Assembly: GCA_964647355.1 (NCBI GenBank)
Contig: CAZYGK010000005.1
Location: 15,616 to 79,615 of the forward strand
Length of the DNA: 64,000 bases
Origin: SZUA-430 sp964647355
Lineage (GTDB): Bacteria; Pseudomonadota; Alphaproteobacteria; Micropepsales; Micropepsaceae
Direction of reading: 5' to 3'
The translations under genes and the position numbers were made by a program. The number at the start of each line of letters is the position of its first letter. The first letter of the stretch is position 1. This document shows positions 1-7,243 of the stretch, piece after piece. A model generated the notes under the pieces. That model was not told the origin of the DNA, did no database searches, and was given only the letters and a program-made list of their open reading frames with translations.

Positions 1-849
1 CACGATATTCGTTGATCGAAAGGGGCTTCCAAAAGTGATCGTGAAGTCGCCAACCCCATTGTCGGAGACGCTTGACACGTTCTTACCCTCAACAAATTCG
101 AATATGCCTCGATTTAGCCTGAAAACGACGAAGGCATCTCGCTCGCTATCGTAGCCCAGTGGCCTGCCCGCATCGGCTGAAACGGTTAACTGCGGCGGGC
201 CGTGATAGTGGTGCGTGCCGCCGATGATAGTGATCGGCGCAATCGGAGCTTCAAGTGAACCAGCGATCGTTGGCGACGTTGGCGGTCGCTCGAGCGTCGA
301 AGATGTCTCCCGTTGAAGGGCAGCGCCGGCAAACTTCTTGATCTTTTCAATGATGGTCAGAACCTCACTAGACTTTACGCTTAGGTCCGTCCAAATGGGT
401 CGCCCATCTTTGTACGTGTCAACGATGGTGGCGACACCGCTCGCTACGTCAAGGCGGTAGTTACCTAATTCAACCCGCTCCATTTTCTCGGAGGGAGGGC
501 GCTTACCAAAGACTGGCCATCGCTCCAAAATTGCGACGCAATACCAGTGTAAGGTATCATCTGGGCCGCCGTTGCGCTCGGCAAGGCCCGCGGCAAGCGT
601 GCCACGGGTCACCTCGTAGGTTCGTCGCGCAACATCAGTAAGTGGCGTCCACTCCGATGGACTTCTTGAAGGCGATCGCCATTGGGCGAACCGCAGGTCC
701 ATGTGCAAGGCGTACCAAAGCGCCGCGATCAGACTGACAACCACGACCGCAAGCCAAAGCCAGCTCATGCTGGGTACCACAAGCGCCAGTGCGCCCGCCG
801 CAATGGCGATCAGTCCGAGAATAGTTGATGTTCTGGTTGAAGAATCCAT
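1..849 (-). CDS. Hypothetical membrane-anchored protein (partial, runs off left edge)
   Basis: An open frame of 283 codons without a stop continues past position 1, so the C-terminus is missing. The chosen ATG at 847-849 gives two closely spaced hydrophobic segments (about residues 10-27 and 30-48), followed by a soluble, probably cytoplasmic region rich in charged residues. A shorter start at 768 would lose the first segment. No family is recognised. The His-rich stretch GGTHHYHGPP near residue 208 is the only distinctive motif. Codon use is looser than in the genes after 2.7 kb, which suggests it belongs with the next gene to an acquired segment. The reading frame is convincing by its length and signal-anchor; the function is unknown. 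Confidence 0.7.
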   Translation of the reverse strand, partial: MDSSTRTSTILGLIAIAAGALALVVPSMSWLWLAVVVVSLIAALWYALHMDLRFAQWRSPSRSPSEWTPLTDVARRTYEVTRGTLAAGLAERNGGPDDTLHWYCVAILERWPVFGKRPPSEKMERVELGNYRLDVASGVATIVDTYKDGRPIWTDLSVKSSEVLTIIEKIKKFAGAALQRETSSTLERPPTSPTIAGSLEAPIAPITIIGGTHHYHGPPQLTVSADAGRPLGYDSERDAFVVFRLNRGIFEFVEGKNVSSVSDNGVGDFTITFGSPFRSTNIV

Positions 850-1020
850 TCTGGATTCATAGCACCATGACCGCTCGTCGCGCACCGTTGGCTATTCTGT
901 GGACGTTGTTGCCGTGCGGCCTGAAAACAGTCGTGTCTTCGCGTGGCGAGCACGATGCCGTTGCCGTGTTCTTTCAAACCCGACAAAATATTGACACAAT
1001 AGGCTTTGCAGTCTGTCCAA

Positions 1021-1971
1021 ATGAATGAGTCTCCAACCACGCGAGGTCTGACCAGTTTGTTGGGAGGACCACTGCTCGTCGTAGGAATCGCCTGCGGTGC
1101 CCTGACCCTTCTCGCAATTGCCGCAAATATTGCGGACCATGATTTCAGCCACAGACTAGCGACGCTCCTGGCGTATTACGATGACGCAACGAGGCAACTC
1201 GCGGAATTCCTGAGGCTACCAATCGTCGCTTCGGCAATAAAATGGGCACTTGAATCACTGCGCGACGGCATTTGCAGCTACGGAAGCTACCTGGCCTTTG
1301 TGTGCGATATCAAACTTGAGCTCGACAAGGACTGGATTCTCATTCTCCAAATTCTGTCGCTGTATTTCGCAAACAGCTGGAAAAACAATTACCGGCATCG
1401 GCGCTGGAACGCTTGGGCGCTCGTCGTTCCGTACGCAGCGTTGGCCGTTTTCGGTGCGGTAGGGTTTGGTCTATTTGTTAAGGGCGCGCCGGCAATCGCG
1501 GCTTTGTTTCCTACTGTAATGCTGGTCCTGTCGGAAACTGTCGAAGCAGTCGCCACGAGTCACTTCTACCCATACAACAACCAAACATTTCAGCAGACCT
1601 TTTCGTACTACATGAAGGAGACCGTACGGCCACGCCTTCTTATCTTCGGCGTTGTCAACGCAGTTGGTGCAGTCGCGATTCTTGTGCTTCCAGCGTTCGT
1701 GAACGCACCTTCGGAATCCGGCTTGGGATCGCCCTCAGTCCACCCCATCGCACTTGGCCTTCCGATCGCATTTGTCTTGGCGATAGCCCTGTGGTTGCTG
1801 TACCGAGCATACCTGGTAGCGATGAAAGACGCGCCTGTTGCCGAGCGGTCGAGGTACTTCCGCACACGTCACAGCACGAGGCTCGCAATCACGATCTTAA
1901 GCGTCTTCGCGCTTGCGCTTGGAGCTTACGTCTTCGACGAGTTCGTCGTGAAGCCCTACGAAATCTTGTGA
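1021..1971 (+). CDS. Hypothetical multi-pass membrane protein
   Basis: A 316-residue protein with about six hydrophobic segments: one near the N-terminus after MNESPTTRG, then a pair in the middle (around WALVVPYAALAVFG and the following segment), and three in the C-terminal half ending with LAITILSVFALALGAYVF. A TTG start five codons upstream (1006) is possible, but the ATG at 1021 is preferred; neither has a clear Shine-Dalgarno sequence. It is divergent from the partial gene at 1-849 and shares its less biased codon use. I do not recognise the family. A role at the inner membrane is the only supported statement. Confidence 0.7.
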   Translation: MNESPTTRGLTSLLGGPLLVVGIACGALTLLAIAANIADHDFSHRLATLLAYYDDATRQLAEFLRLPIVASAIKWALESLRDGICSYGSYLAFVCDIKLELDKDWILILQILSLYFANSWKNNYRHRRWNAWALVVPYAALAVFGAVGFGLFVKGAPAIAALFPTVMLVLSETVEAVATSHFYPYNNQTFQQTFSYYMKETVRPRLLIFGVVNAVGAVAILVLPAFVNAPSESGLGSPSVHPIALGLPIAFVLAIALWLLYRAYLVAMKDAPVAERSRYFRTRHSTRLAITILSVFALALGAYVFDEFVVKPYEIL

Positions 1972-2058
1972 CCTTACAGAGAATCAGGGGGCGGCATGCT
2001 GAACTGAGCGGGTTGAATATGCGGTGACAGGTGCCCCCGTGCCCAGTTCCACAACCGT

Positions 2059-2379
2059 CTACTCAGCCGCGTTGCGCCGGCCGCCGTCGCCTTTCACATG
2101 CGGCTTGATCTTCGTCAGCGCTGCCGAAATGCGGCGCTTCGCTTCGAGCGTGTCGTAGGCGTTTTGCAGTCGCAGAAAATACCCCTCGCTGAGGCCGAAG
2201 AAGCGGCACAGTCTGAGATCGGTATCGGCCGTGATGTCGCGCGCACCCTTGACGATGGCGTGGATGCGGTTGGCCGGCACCGCGATCGCGGCGGCGAGCG
2301 CGTTTTGGCTCATCCCCAAATCCCGCAAGAACTCGCTCGCGAGGATTTCGCCAGGATGGGGATTGTGAAGAGCCGTCAT
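2059..2379 (-). CDS. higA: HigA-type antitoxin (XRE-like DNA-binding protein)
   Basis: A 106-residue protein with the hallmarks of the HigA family: the opening NPHPGEIL motif and a helix-turn-helix (about residues 22-60, with SQNALAAAIAVPANRIHAIV), then a short helical tail. It lies 18 bp downstream of the higB toxin frame on the same strand, the usual toxin-first order of hig loci. Family knowledge: HigA neutralises HigB by direct binding and represses the shared promoter. The perfect palindrome just upstream of higB is the likely HigA operator. Length is normal for the family and nothing looks broken. Confidence 0.9.
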   Translation of the reverse strand: MTALHNPHPGEILASEFLRDLGMSQNALAAAIAVPANRIHAIVKGARDITADTDLRLCRFFGLSEGYFLRLQNAYDTLEAKRRISAALTKIKPHVKGDGGRRNAAE

Positions 2380-2397
2380 GCTGCTGCCTTTCCGATT

Positions 2398-2685
2398 TCA
2401 GTGATAGTCCACGATCTCGACGTCCGTCGCTTCGCCGTTCTTCCAACCGAAACAAACGCGCCACTGATCGTTGATCCGCAAACTCATTTGGCCCTTTCGT
2501 TTACCCTTCAGCGCCTTCAGGCGGTTGCTTGGAGGTACGGCCAAATCTTCAAGCTTCAGCGCCGCATCGAGCAGACGCAACTTGACGAGCGCCCGCTCCT
2601 GGATGTCCGCCGGAAATTTCCGGCTCTCCTGGCCGCCCCAGATCTTCGCCGTTTCCTTGCACTTGAAGGACGCAATCATCGGCAT
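2398..2685 (-). CDS. higB: HigB-type mRNA interferase toxin (RelE/ParE superfamily)
   Basis: A 95-residue RelE-like toxin: the N-terminal SFKCKETAKIWGG, the central LKGKRKGQMSLRIN and the C-terminal WRVCFGWKNGEATDVEIVDYH-like end match HigB toxins, which cleave mRNA on the ribosome. The ATG at 2685 gives MPMIASF; an in-frame ATG at 2679 (MIASF) has better spacing to an upstream GAG and matches the usual family start, so the true protein may be two residues shorter. First gene of the higBA pair, autoregulated by inference from the palindrome at 2695-2712. Intact and of normal length. Confidence 0.9.
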   Translation of the reverse strand: MPMIASFKCKETAKIWGGQESRKFPADIQERALVKLRLLDAALKLEDLAVPPSNRLKALKGKRKGQMSLRINDQWRVCFGWKNGEATDVEIVDYH

Positions 2686-2694
2686 CTCAATAAG

Positions 2695-2729
2695 ACGTGA
2701 TACGTATCACGTACAACAACAGGAGTCAA
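2695..2729 (-). promoter_or_regulatory. higBA promoter-operator with perfect 18-bp palindrome
   Basis: ACGTGATACGTATCACGT (2695-2712) is its own reverse complement and ends 9 bp before the longer higB start. On the minus strand a TTGACT box (2724-2729) sits 11 bp upstream of the palindrome, at a distance that would place the -10 region inside it. This arrangement fits repression by HigA or a HigBA complex. The -10 hexamer itself is not obvious. Palindrome seen directly; binding is inferred. Confidence 0.7.
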
Positions 2730-2743
2730 TAGCCTTAACCGCC

Positions 2744-4006
2744 TCAAAACCGCCCCAACGCATAATCCCCCGCCTTCACCGCCGGCGTCCGCGCGAGCAT
2801 CAAATCCGCGAGCAGCCGCGCGCTCCCGGCGCAGGTCGTCCAGCCGATGTGGCCGTGGCCGGTGTTCAGGAACAGGTTCTCGAACTTCGTCGCGCTGATC
2901 GTGGGCACGCCGTCGGCGCTCATGGGCCGGAAGCCCGCCCACGCTGAGAAGTCTTGGGGCGCGACGCTCGCTGCGAATTGCGGGTACACTTTGCCGAGCA
3001 GTTTCAAAAGATTGTCGACCCGCGCTTGCCGCACGCTCGCGTCGAAGCCCGCGAACTCCGCCGTGCCCGCGACGCGCAACCGGTCGTCGCCGATCGGCAC
3101 GACCGCCACATGCATCGCCGCATCCGACACCGGCGTCTTGGGCAGATGCGGATTGCCTTTCGCGCTGATCGTCGCGGAGTAACCCTTCGCGGGCTTCACC
3201 GGAAGTTTGAGCTTGAGCGGCGCCGCGAGCGCGGGGCTCAAGCTGCCCGCCGCCAGCACGAACGCATCCGCCTCGATCGGTCCCGCCGCCGTGTCGATCG
3301 CGCGCACGCGTTTGCCGTCGGTCTTGAACGCGTTCACGTCGGTCTCGAACAGAAACGTCACGCCGCGCGCCGTCAGCCAGTTCGTGAGCTCCGTCGAAAA
3401 CGCATACGGATCGCCGCGCTCGTCCTCCGGGTAATAGACCGCCCCCGTGATCGCGGAGGCGATGGGCGCGAGCGCCGGTTCCAGCGCCACCGTCTCGTCG
3501 CGTGAAAGCTTGCGGTGCTGAATGCCGTGCGGCGCGATGAAGGCCGCATGCGCCTCCGCCGCGGCCAGCGCCGGCGCCGAGCGCGCGAGCGCGAGCGTCC
3601 CCGTCTTGCGGCAGGCATAGGCAACGCGCGTGTCTTCGCTGAGCGCTGTCATCTCGCGCCGCGAAAGCAACGCCAGCCGCAGATTCTTCAGCAGGTTCGC
3701 TTCAAACCGCGCTGGCCGCGAGTTCGCAAGGAAGCGCAAACCCCATCCCGCAAGCTTCGGCACTTGGCGCAACTGCAACAGCATCGGCGCATCGTCGCGC
3801 CCCAGCCACTTCAGCAAGTCCCAGCCCACGCCCGGCGAATTCCACGGCTCAACCATGCTCGGGTGCTGCAGCGCGGCGTTGCCGAAACTCGTCTCAAGCC
3901 CCGGCCCCTCGCGCCGCTCCACCACGACGACGCCCACGCCCGCCTTGTGCAACGCATACGCGGAGGTCAGCCCAACCAGACCCGCACCGATGATGACGAC
4001 GTTCAT
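2744..4006 (-). CDS. dadA: FAD-dependent D-amino-acid dehydrogenase (DadA-like)
   Basis: A 420-residue flavoprotein of the DAO superfamily. It starts at MNVVIIGAGLVGLTSAYAL, an N-terminal GxGxxG dinucleotide-binding fold, and ends with a typical FRPMSADGVPTIS and TGHGHIGWT pair, where DadA proteins bind the flavin and substrate. Family role: oxidative deamination of D-amino acids to 2-oxo acids, with electrons passed to the respiratory chain at the inner membrane. The open frame extends 20 codons upstream, but the ATG at 4006 begins exactly at the Rossmann strand and is preferred. Length is normal (about 415-435). Substrate preference cannot be read from sequence; a related glycine/sarcosine-type oxidase is the alternative. 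Confidence 0.85.
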   Translation of the reverse strand: MNVVIIGAGLVGLTSAYALHKAGVGVVVVERREGPGLETSFGNAALQHPSMVEPWNSPGVGWDLLKWLGRDDAPMLLQLRQVPKLAGWGLRFLANSRPARFEANLLKNLRLALLSRREMTALSEDTRVAYACRKTGTLALARSAPALAAAEAHAAFIAPHGIQHRKLSRDETVALEPALAPIASAITGAVYYPEDERGDPYAFSTELTNWLTARGVTFLFETDVNAFKTDGKRVRAIDTAAGPIEADAFVLAAGSLSPALAAPLKLKLPVKPAKGYSATISAKGNPHLPKTPVSDAAMHVAVVPIGDDRLRVAGTAEFAGFDASVRQARVDNLLKLLGKVYPQFAASVAPQDFSAWAGFRPMSADGVPTISATKFENLFLNTGHGHIGWTTCAGSARLLADLMLARTPAVKAGDYALGRF

Positions 4007-4060
4007 GCGCCAACCACTTCCGATTTGCGATTCGCAACATACCCAAAGCCAACCAAGATT

Positions 4061-4174
4061 TGTCATCCCGGCCGAACGAAGCGAAGCGGCGTGAGAGCCG
4101 GGACCCAGGGGCCGGGCTCAACACCCCTGGGTCCCGGCGCTCGCTTCGCGATGCTCCGCTCGACCGGGATGACA
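4061..4174. repeat. Intergenic inverted-repeat element (TGTCATCCCGGC type)
   Basis: The 15-bp arms TGTCATCCCGGCCGA (4061-4075) and its reverse complement with one mismatch (4160-4174) enclose a second inverted pair centred on a CCCAGGGG / CCCCTGGG core. The same outer arm motif recurs at 12204-12254, so this is a dispersed palindromic repeat. It fills the gap between the dadA start and the end of the protease gene and could also form a hairpin in a transcript. No gene is seen here. Confidence 0.8.
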
Positions 4175-4197
4175 GGGTTTTTGTGATGATTGAGGCG

Positions 4198-5343
4198 TCA
4201 GCTCTTGTAGCAGCCGACGATGCCGGTGAACTTCGCGGCGTCCGCGCCCACATCGGCGGCGGCTTGCGCGGCCGCTGCTTCCGCGCGCGTGTACTTCACG
4301 CTGTTCGAGTCGAGAAACGCGCGCAGCACCGACGACTTCAGCGCGAAGTTCACGTTCTGCGAGATGTCGCCCGTGGCCTTGAGTTCGCGCGCGGCGTTCA
4401 GCTTATAGGTCACGATCCCTGTCACCCGCCCGCCCGCGTTCAACACCGGCCCGCCGGAGTTGCCGAGCTGAATGGGCGCCGACATCTGGAAGTAGCGCGC
4501 ATCGTCGCGGAGCCCCGACAGCGCCGTCACCGAGCCGCGCGTAAGATTGCCCGAACTCGCAAGCTGCCCGACGAGCGGATAGCCGAACACGATGATGTCG
4601 TCGCCCGCGCGCAGCTTTTCCGGATCCTGAAACACCGCCGTCGCTTTGGCCGCTTTCTTGAGCTTGAGCAACGCGAGATCGTTCGCCGGATCGCTCGCCA
4701 CCACGTCGGCGTCGACCGAGTTCGAGTTCATCAGCAGATAGGACACCGCCCCGCACGACTGCACGACATGGTAGTTCGTGACCACGAAGCCCGCGGGATC
4801 GACGTTGAAGCCTGTGCCCGTGCGCAACAGCTTGTTGCCGCTGCCGCCCTCGGCCGCATCTGCGATCTGCGGCGTCGCCGGGTCGGCCGGTGCAGCAGCC
4901 TGCAGCGATGCCAACCGCGCCTGTGCCACGTCCGGGAAATCGAACCCGTCGCACATGCTCATGACCTTGCCGCGGCAACTCGCGCTGTACTTGTCGGAGT
5001 TCGTGCGATCGAGGCTGCGCTGGTAGTAGGTGCGCGCCAGGTTGACGTCGCCCAAGCCCTCTGCCGCGCGGCCGAGATAGTACCAAGCGAGGTCGTTGTT
5101 GATGCCCTTGCGCTGGACGAGGTCGGCGAGTTCGCGCCACTGCCCGGCAGCGAGCAGGTCGTAGGCGGCTGGGCGGTTGATCGTCCAGTCGGCCGCCTCG
5201 ATCGTGCCCATCGGCAGCGTGATGTTGCCGCTCTTGAACGCGTCATGCCGCGCAACGGTTGCCGAATCGGTTGCGTCTACAACCGTCGAGGCGCACCCGG
5301 CGAGGAACAAGACCCCCGAAAATACGAAAAAGCTCAGCCGCAC
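4198..5343 (-). CDS. Lipoprotein trypsin-like serine protease (S1C/DegP-like catalytic domain)
   Basis: 381 residues. The N-terminus has a lipobox (LFLAGC, Cys17), predicting export and lipid anchoring. Residues about 55-150 form helical TPR/Sel1-like repeats (WYYLGRAAEGLGDVNLARTYY). The C-terminal half is a chymotrypsin-fold protease with a complete triad: His192 in TNYHVV, Asp222 in NDLALL, Ser296 in GNSGGP. No PDZ domain follows, so it is simpler than DegP/HtrA. Likely role: periplasmic proteolysis or protein quality control; the helical region may recruit substrates. Monocistronic as far as spacing shows. Confidence 0.85.
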   Translation of the reverse strand: MRLSFFVFSGVLFLAGCASTVVDATDSATVARHDAFKSGNITLPMGTIEAADWTINRPAAYDLLAAGQWRELADLVQRKGINNDLAWYYLGRAAEGLGDVNLARTYYQRSLDRTNSDKYSASCRGKVMSMCDGFDFPDVAQARLASLQAAAPADPATPQIADAAEGGSGNKLLRTGTGFNVDPAGFVVTNYHVVQSCGAVSYLLMNSNSVDADVVASDPANDLALLKLKKAAKATAVFQDPEKLRAGDDIIVFGYPLVGQLASSGNLTRGSVTALSGLRDDARYFQMSAPIQLGNSGGPVLNAGGRVTGIVTYKLNAARELKATGDISQNVNFALKSSVLRAFLDSNSVKYTRAEAAAAQAAADVGADAAKFTGIVGCYKS

Positions 5344-5455
5344 AATTCTAGCCGCCGGTGTAATCCGGCCGCCCCCACGTCAATTTTCTTGAATCAACCC
5401 ATAATACGCGACGGCCGAACGCGCCAGATGCCAGTGGTAGGCACCCGCGAAATCA

Positions 5456-6946
5456 CTACCACTGTGGTCCCTCTGCCCCCATGCCGGCAGCCTTTTGAGC
5501 CAGGGTCGCGGCAAGCTTGGTGTCCCAGCCATAGACGTCGGCCCGGAAGTTGACGGCCCCGTCCGCGGCTACGAACGCGGTATGGTACGAGATGACGACC
5601 GGAACCGGCTCGGGCACCGGCACCCTCCGCGTTGCGCCGGCGTCGATTGCTTCCCGGATCGAGGCCTTATCCCAGGACAGCGCCAGCAGCGCCTCGGCGA
5701 GTTCGACCGGCTTCTCAAGCCGCACGCAGCCATGGCTCTGCGCTCGGTCGGGGCTCGAGAAATAACGCCGGGCTGGTGTGTCGTGCAGATAAACGCTGTA
5801 GCGGTTCGGGAAGTCGAACTTGACCCGGCCGAGCGAATTATGCGCTCCCGGCTCCTGCACCAGAAGGTCGCCCGCCCAATACATGCGGTTCCGGCTCAAG
5901 TAGTTCTTGTCCTTGCGCATTGCAGGCTTGATCTCGTTCTTGATGATCGATTCCGGCACCGTCCACGTCGGGTTCAAGATCACGGTTTCGATCGTGCTCG
6001 TCAGCGTCGGCGTTTCATGGCCGACCTTGCCGACGACCGCATTCATCCTCAGCGCTTCCGTCCCGTTCTGGTGAAAGACGGCGACCGCAGAGGGGATATT
6101 GACCGCAACCCGCGTCTCCGGCGTCTCGCGCTCCGACACGCGCAGCCGTTCCAGATTGAGCGCGATCTGCTCGGCCCGCCGCCGCGCCGGCACGTTGAGC
6201 GCCTCAAGCGTTTTCCAGTTCATCTGCCCGTCGGCGCGCAAACCGTTGCGCTCCTGAAACCGGGCAAGCCCCTCCCTGAGTTCGCGGTCGAGCGTATTCG
6301 CGCCGCTGTCGGCGGCAAGGTCGCCCTCCATCGCAAGCCGCTGGCGCAACAGCGCATAGTTCCGCCATTTGCGCTTCGACTTGGCGACCAGCGTGTCCGG
6401 TAGCTCCGGAAACCCGCCGGCCGCGTCAAAAGCCCGGTATGTCCGCAGCGCCTCGACCAACTGCACGTAACCGGCGGAGGCCGGAGCGAGGGAATCGAGC
6501 CAGCGCGAGATGTCGCCCTGCGCCAGCGCATCGATAAGCCCGTCGGCGAACTCGCTGTCCGATCGCGAATACGCCCGGTCTGTCTTCGACGGCGCCTCGC
6601 CGGTCAGCCCGCGTGTCATGGCCGCGGCGTATTTCAGCGCGCCGTCGGTCAAAAGAAGGTCGAACTCCGCACCTTCGCCCTCCGCGTTCGCGTGAAAGAT
6701 CGCGGGATCGAGCCCATGGTCGCCGGCCGCCTGCAGAACCGAGAGCAGCGTCTCGGTGCTGGTCTCATCCCAAGCGCAGCCGCTCCCGAAGGCATCGTAG
6801 AAGCCACGAACCGCAGCCTGATCGACCGCGCCGCCGGCCCGAGGTACCGCCCGCCCGACGTCGCCGCAGGTCGCCGCCGCCGCGGGCGCCGCAGCCCCAC
6901 ACGCCAAAACCACACCAAACGCGGCGGCCCGAAGACGCTTAATCAT
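5456..6946 (-). CDS. L,D-transpeptidase (YcbB/LdtD-like) with peptidoglycan-binding domain
   Basis: 496 residues with a signal peptide (cleavage near AAAA-TC, residue 26). Residues about 220-255 resemble a PG_binding_1 domain (LARFQERNGLRADGQMNWKTL). The catalytic YkuD domain follows, with His388 in YLHDT and the nucleophile motif SHGCVRL (Cys407). Family knowledge: these enzymes make 3-3 crosslinks in peptidoglycan and confer beta-lactam-tolerant wall synthesis. The size and the large N-terminal scaffold match the YcbB subfamily rather than small ErfK types. It is divergent from the alpha-2-macroglobulin gene. Confidence 0.88.
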   Translation of the reverse strand: MIKRLRAAAFGVVLACGAAAPAAAATCGDVGRAVPRAGGAVDQAAVRGFYDAFGSGCAWDETSTETLLSVLQAAGDHGLDPAIFHANAEGEGAEFDLLLTDGALKYAAAMTRGLTGEAPSKTDRAYSRSDSEFADGLIDALAQGDISRWLDSLAPASAGYVQLVEALRTYRAFDAAGGFPELPDTLVAKSKRKWRNYALLRQRLAMEGDLAADSGANTLDRELREGLARFQERNGLRADGQMNWKTLEALNVPARRRAEQIALNLERLRVSERETPETRVAVNIPSAVAVFHQNGTEALRMNAVVGKVGHETPTLTSTIETVILNPTWTVPESIIKNEIKPAMRKDKNYLSRNRMYWAGDLLVQEPGAHNSLGRVKFDFPNRYSVYLHDTPARRYFSSPDRAQSHGCVRLEKPVELAEALLALSWDKASIREAIDAGATRRVPVPEPVPVVISYHTAFVAADGAVNFRADVYGWDTKLAATLAQKAAGMGAEGPQW

Positions 6947-7243
6947 GGCTCATTCCCAGCACCCAACGCATTGAACAACCGGCGCCTGAGCGCCGCAACA
7001 CTGATTCGCAACCGGTGAAGGCTAGCAGCGCCCGTATGAACCGCGCCCGATGCTGCGTTGCAAACGGTCAGGGGAAAAAATGCCTCAAACAACCCGAACT
7101 TGTGCCGCAAAGCCGTCACGATGGCGGCGGACTGTGACGCTCGCCGCATGACCTGTGCATACCGTCATGATGTGCTAACAAACGTCGCAAGGCGCGTGCG
7201 GATCCCGCTGCGCCGGAACTTGTGATCTCGGGGACTTATAAAA
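6947..7243. other. 297-bp divergent intergenic region, no gene recognised
   Basis: It lies between the divergent L,D-transpeptidase and alpha-2-macroglobulin genes and must hold both promoters. I see no confident -35/-10 pair, no tRNA and no convincing small reading frame. A minus-strand 68-codon frame ending at the transpeptidase start lacks family features. A short hairpin GGCGCCTGAGCGCC lies near 6981. Confidence 0.4.

Noticed and set aside
6943..7149. Small minus-strand frame overlapping the L,D-transpeptidase start
   Set aside because: The overlap could suggest coupling, but the sequence has no family feature and no ribosome site.
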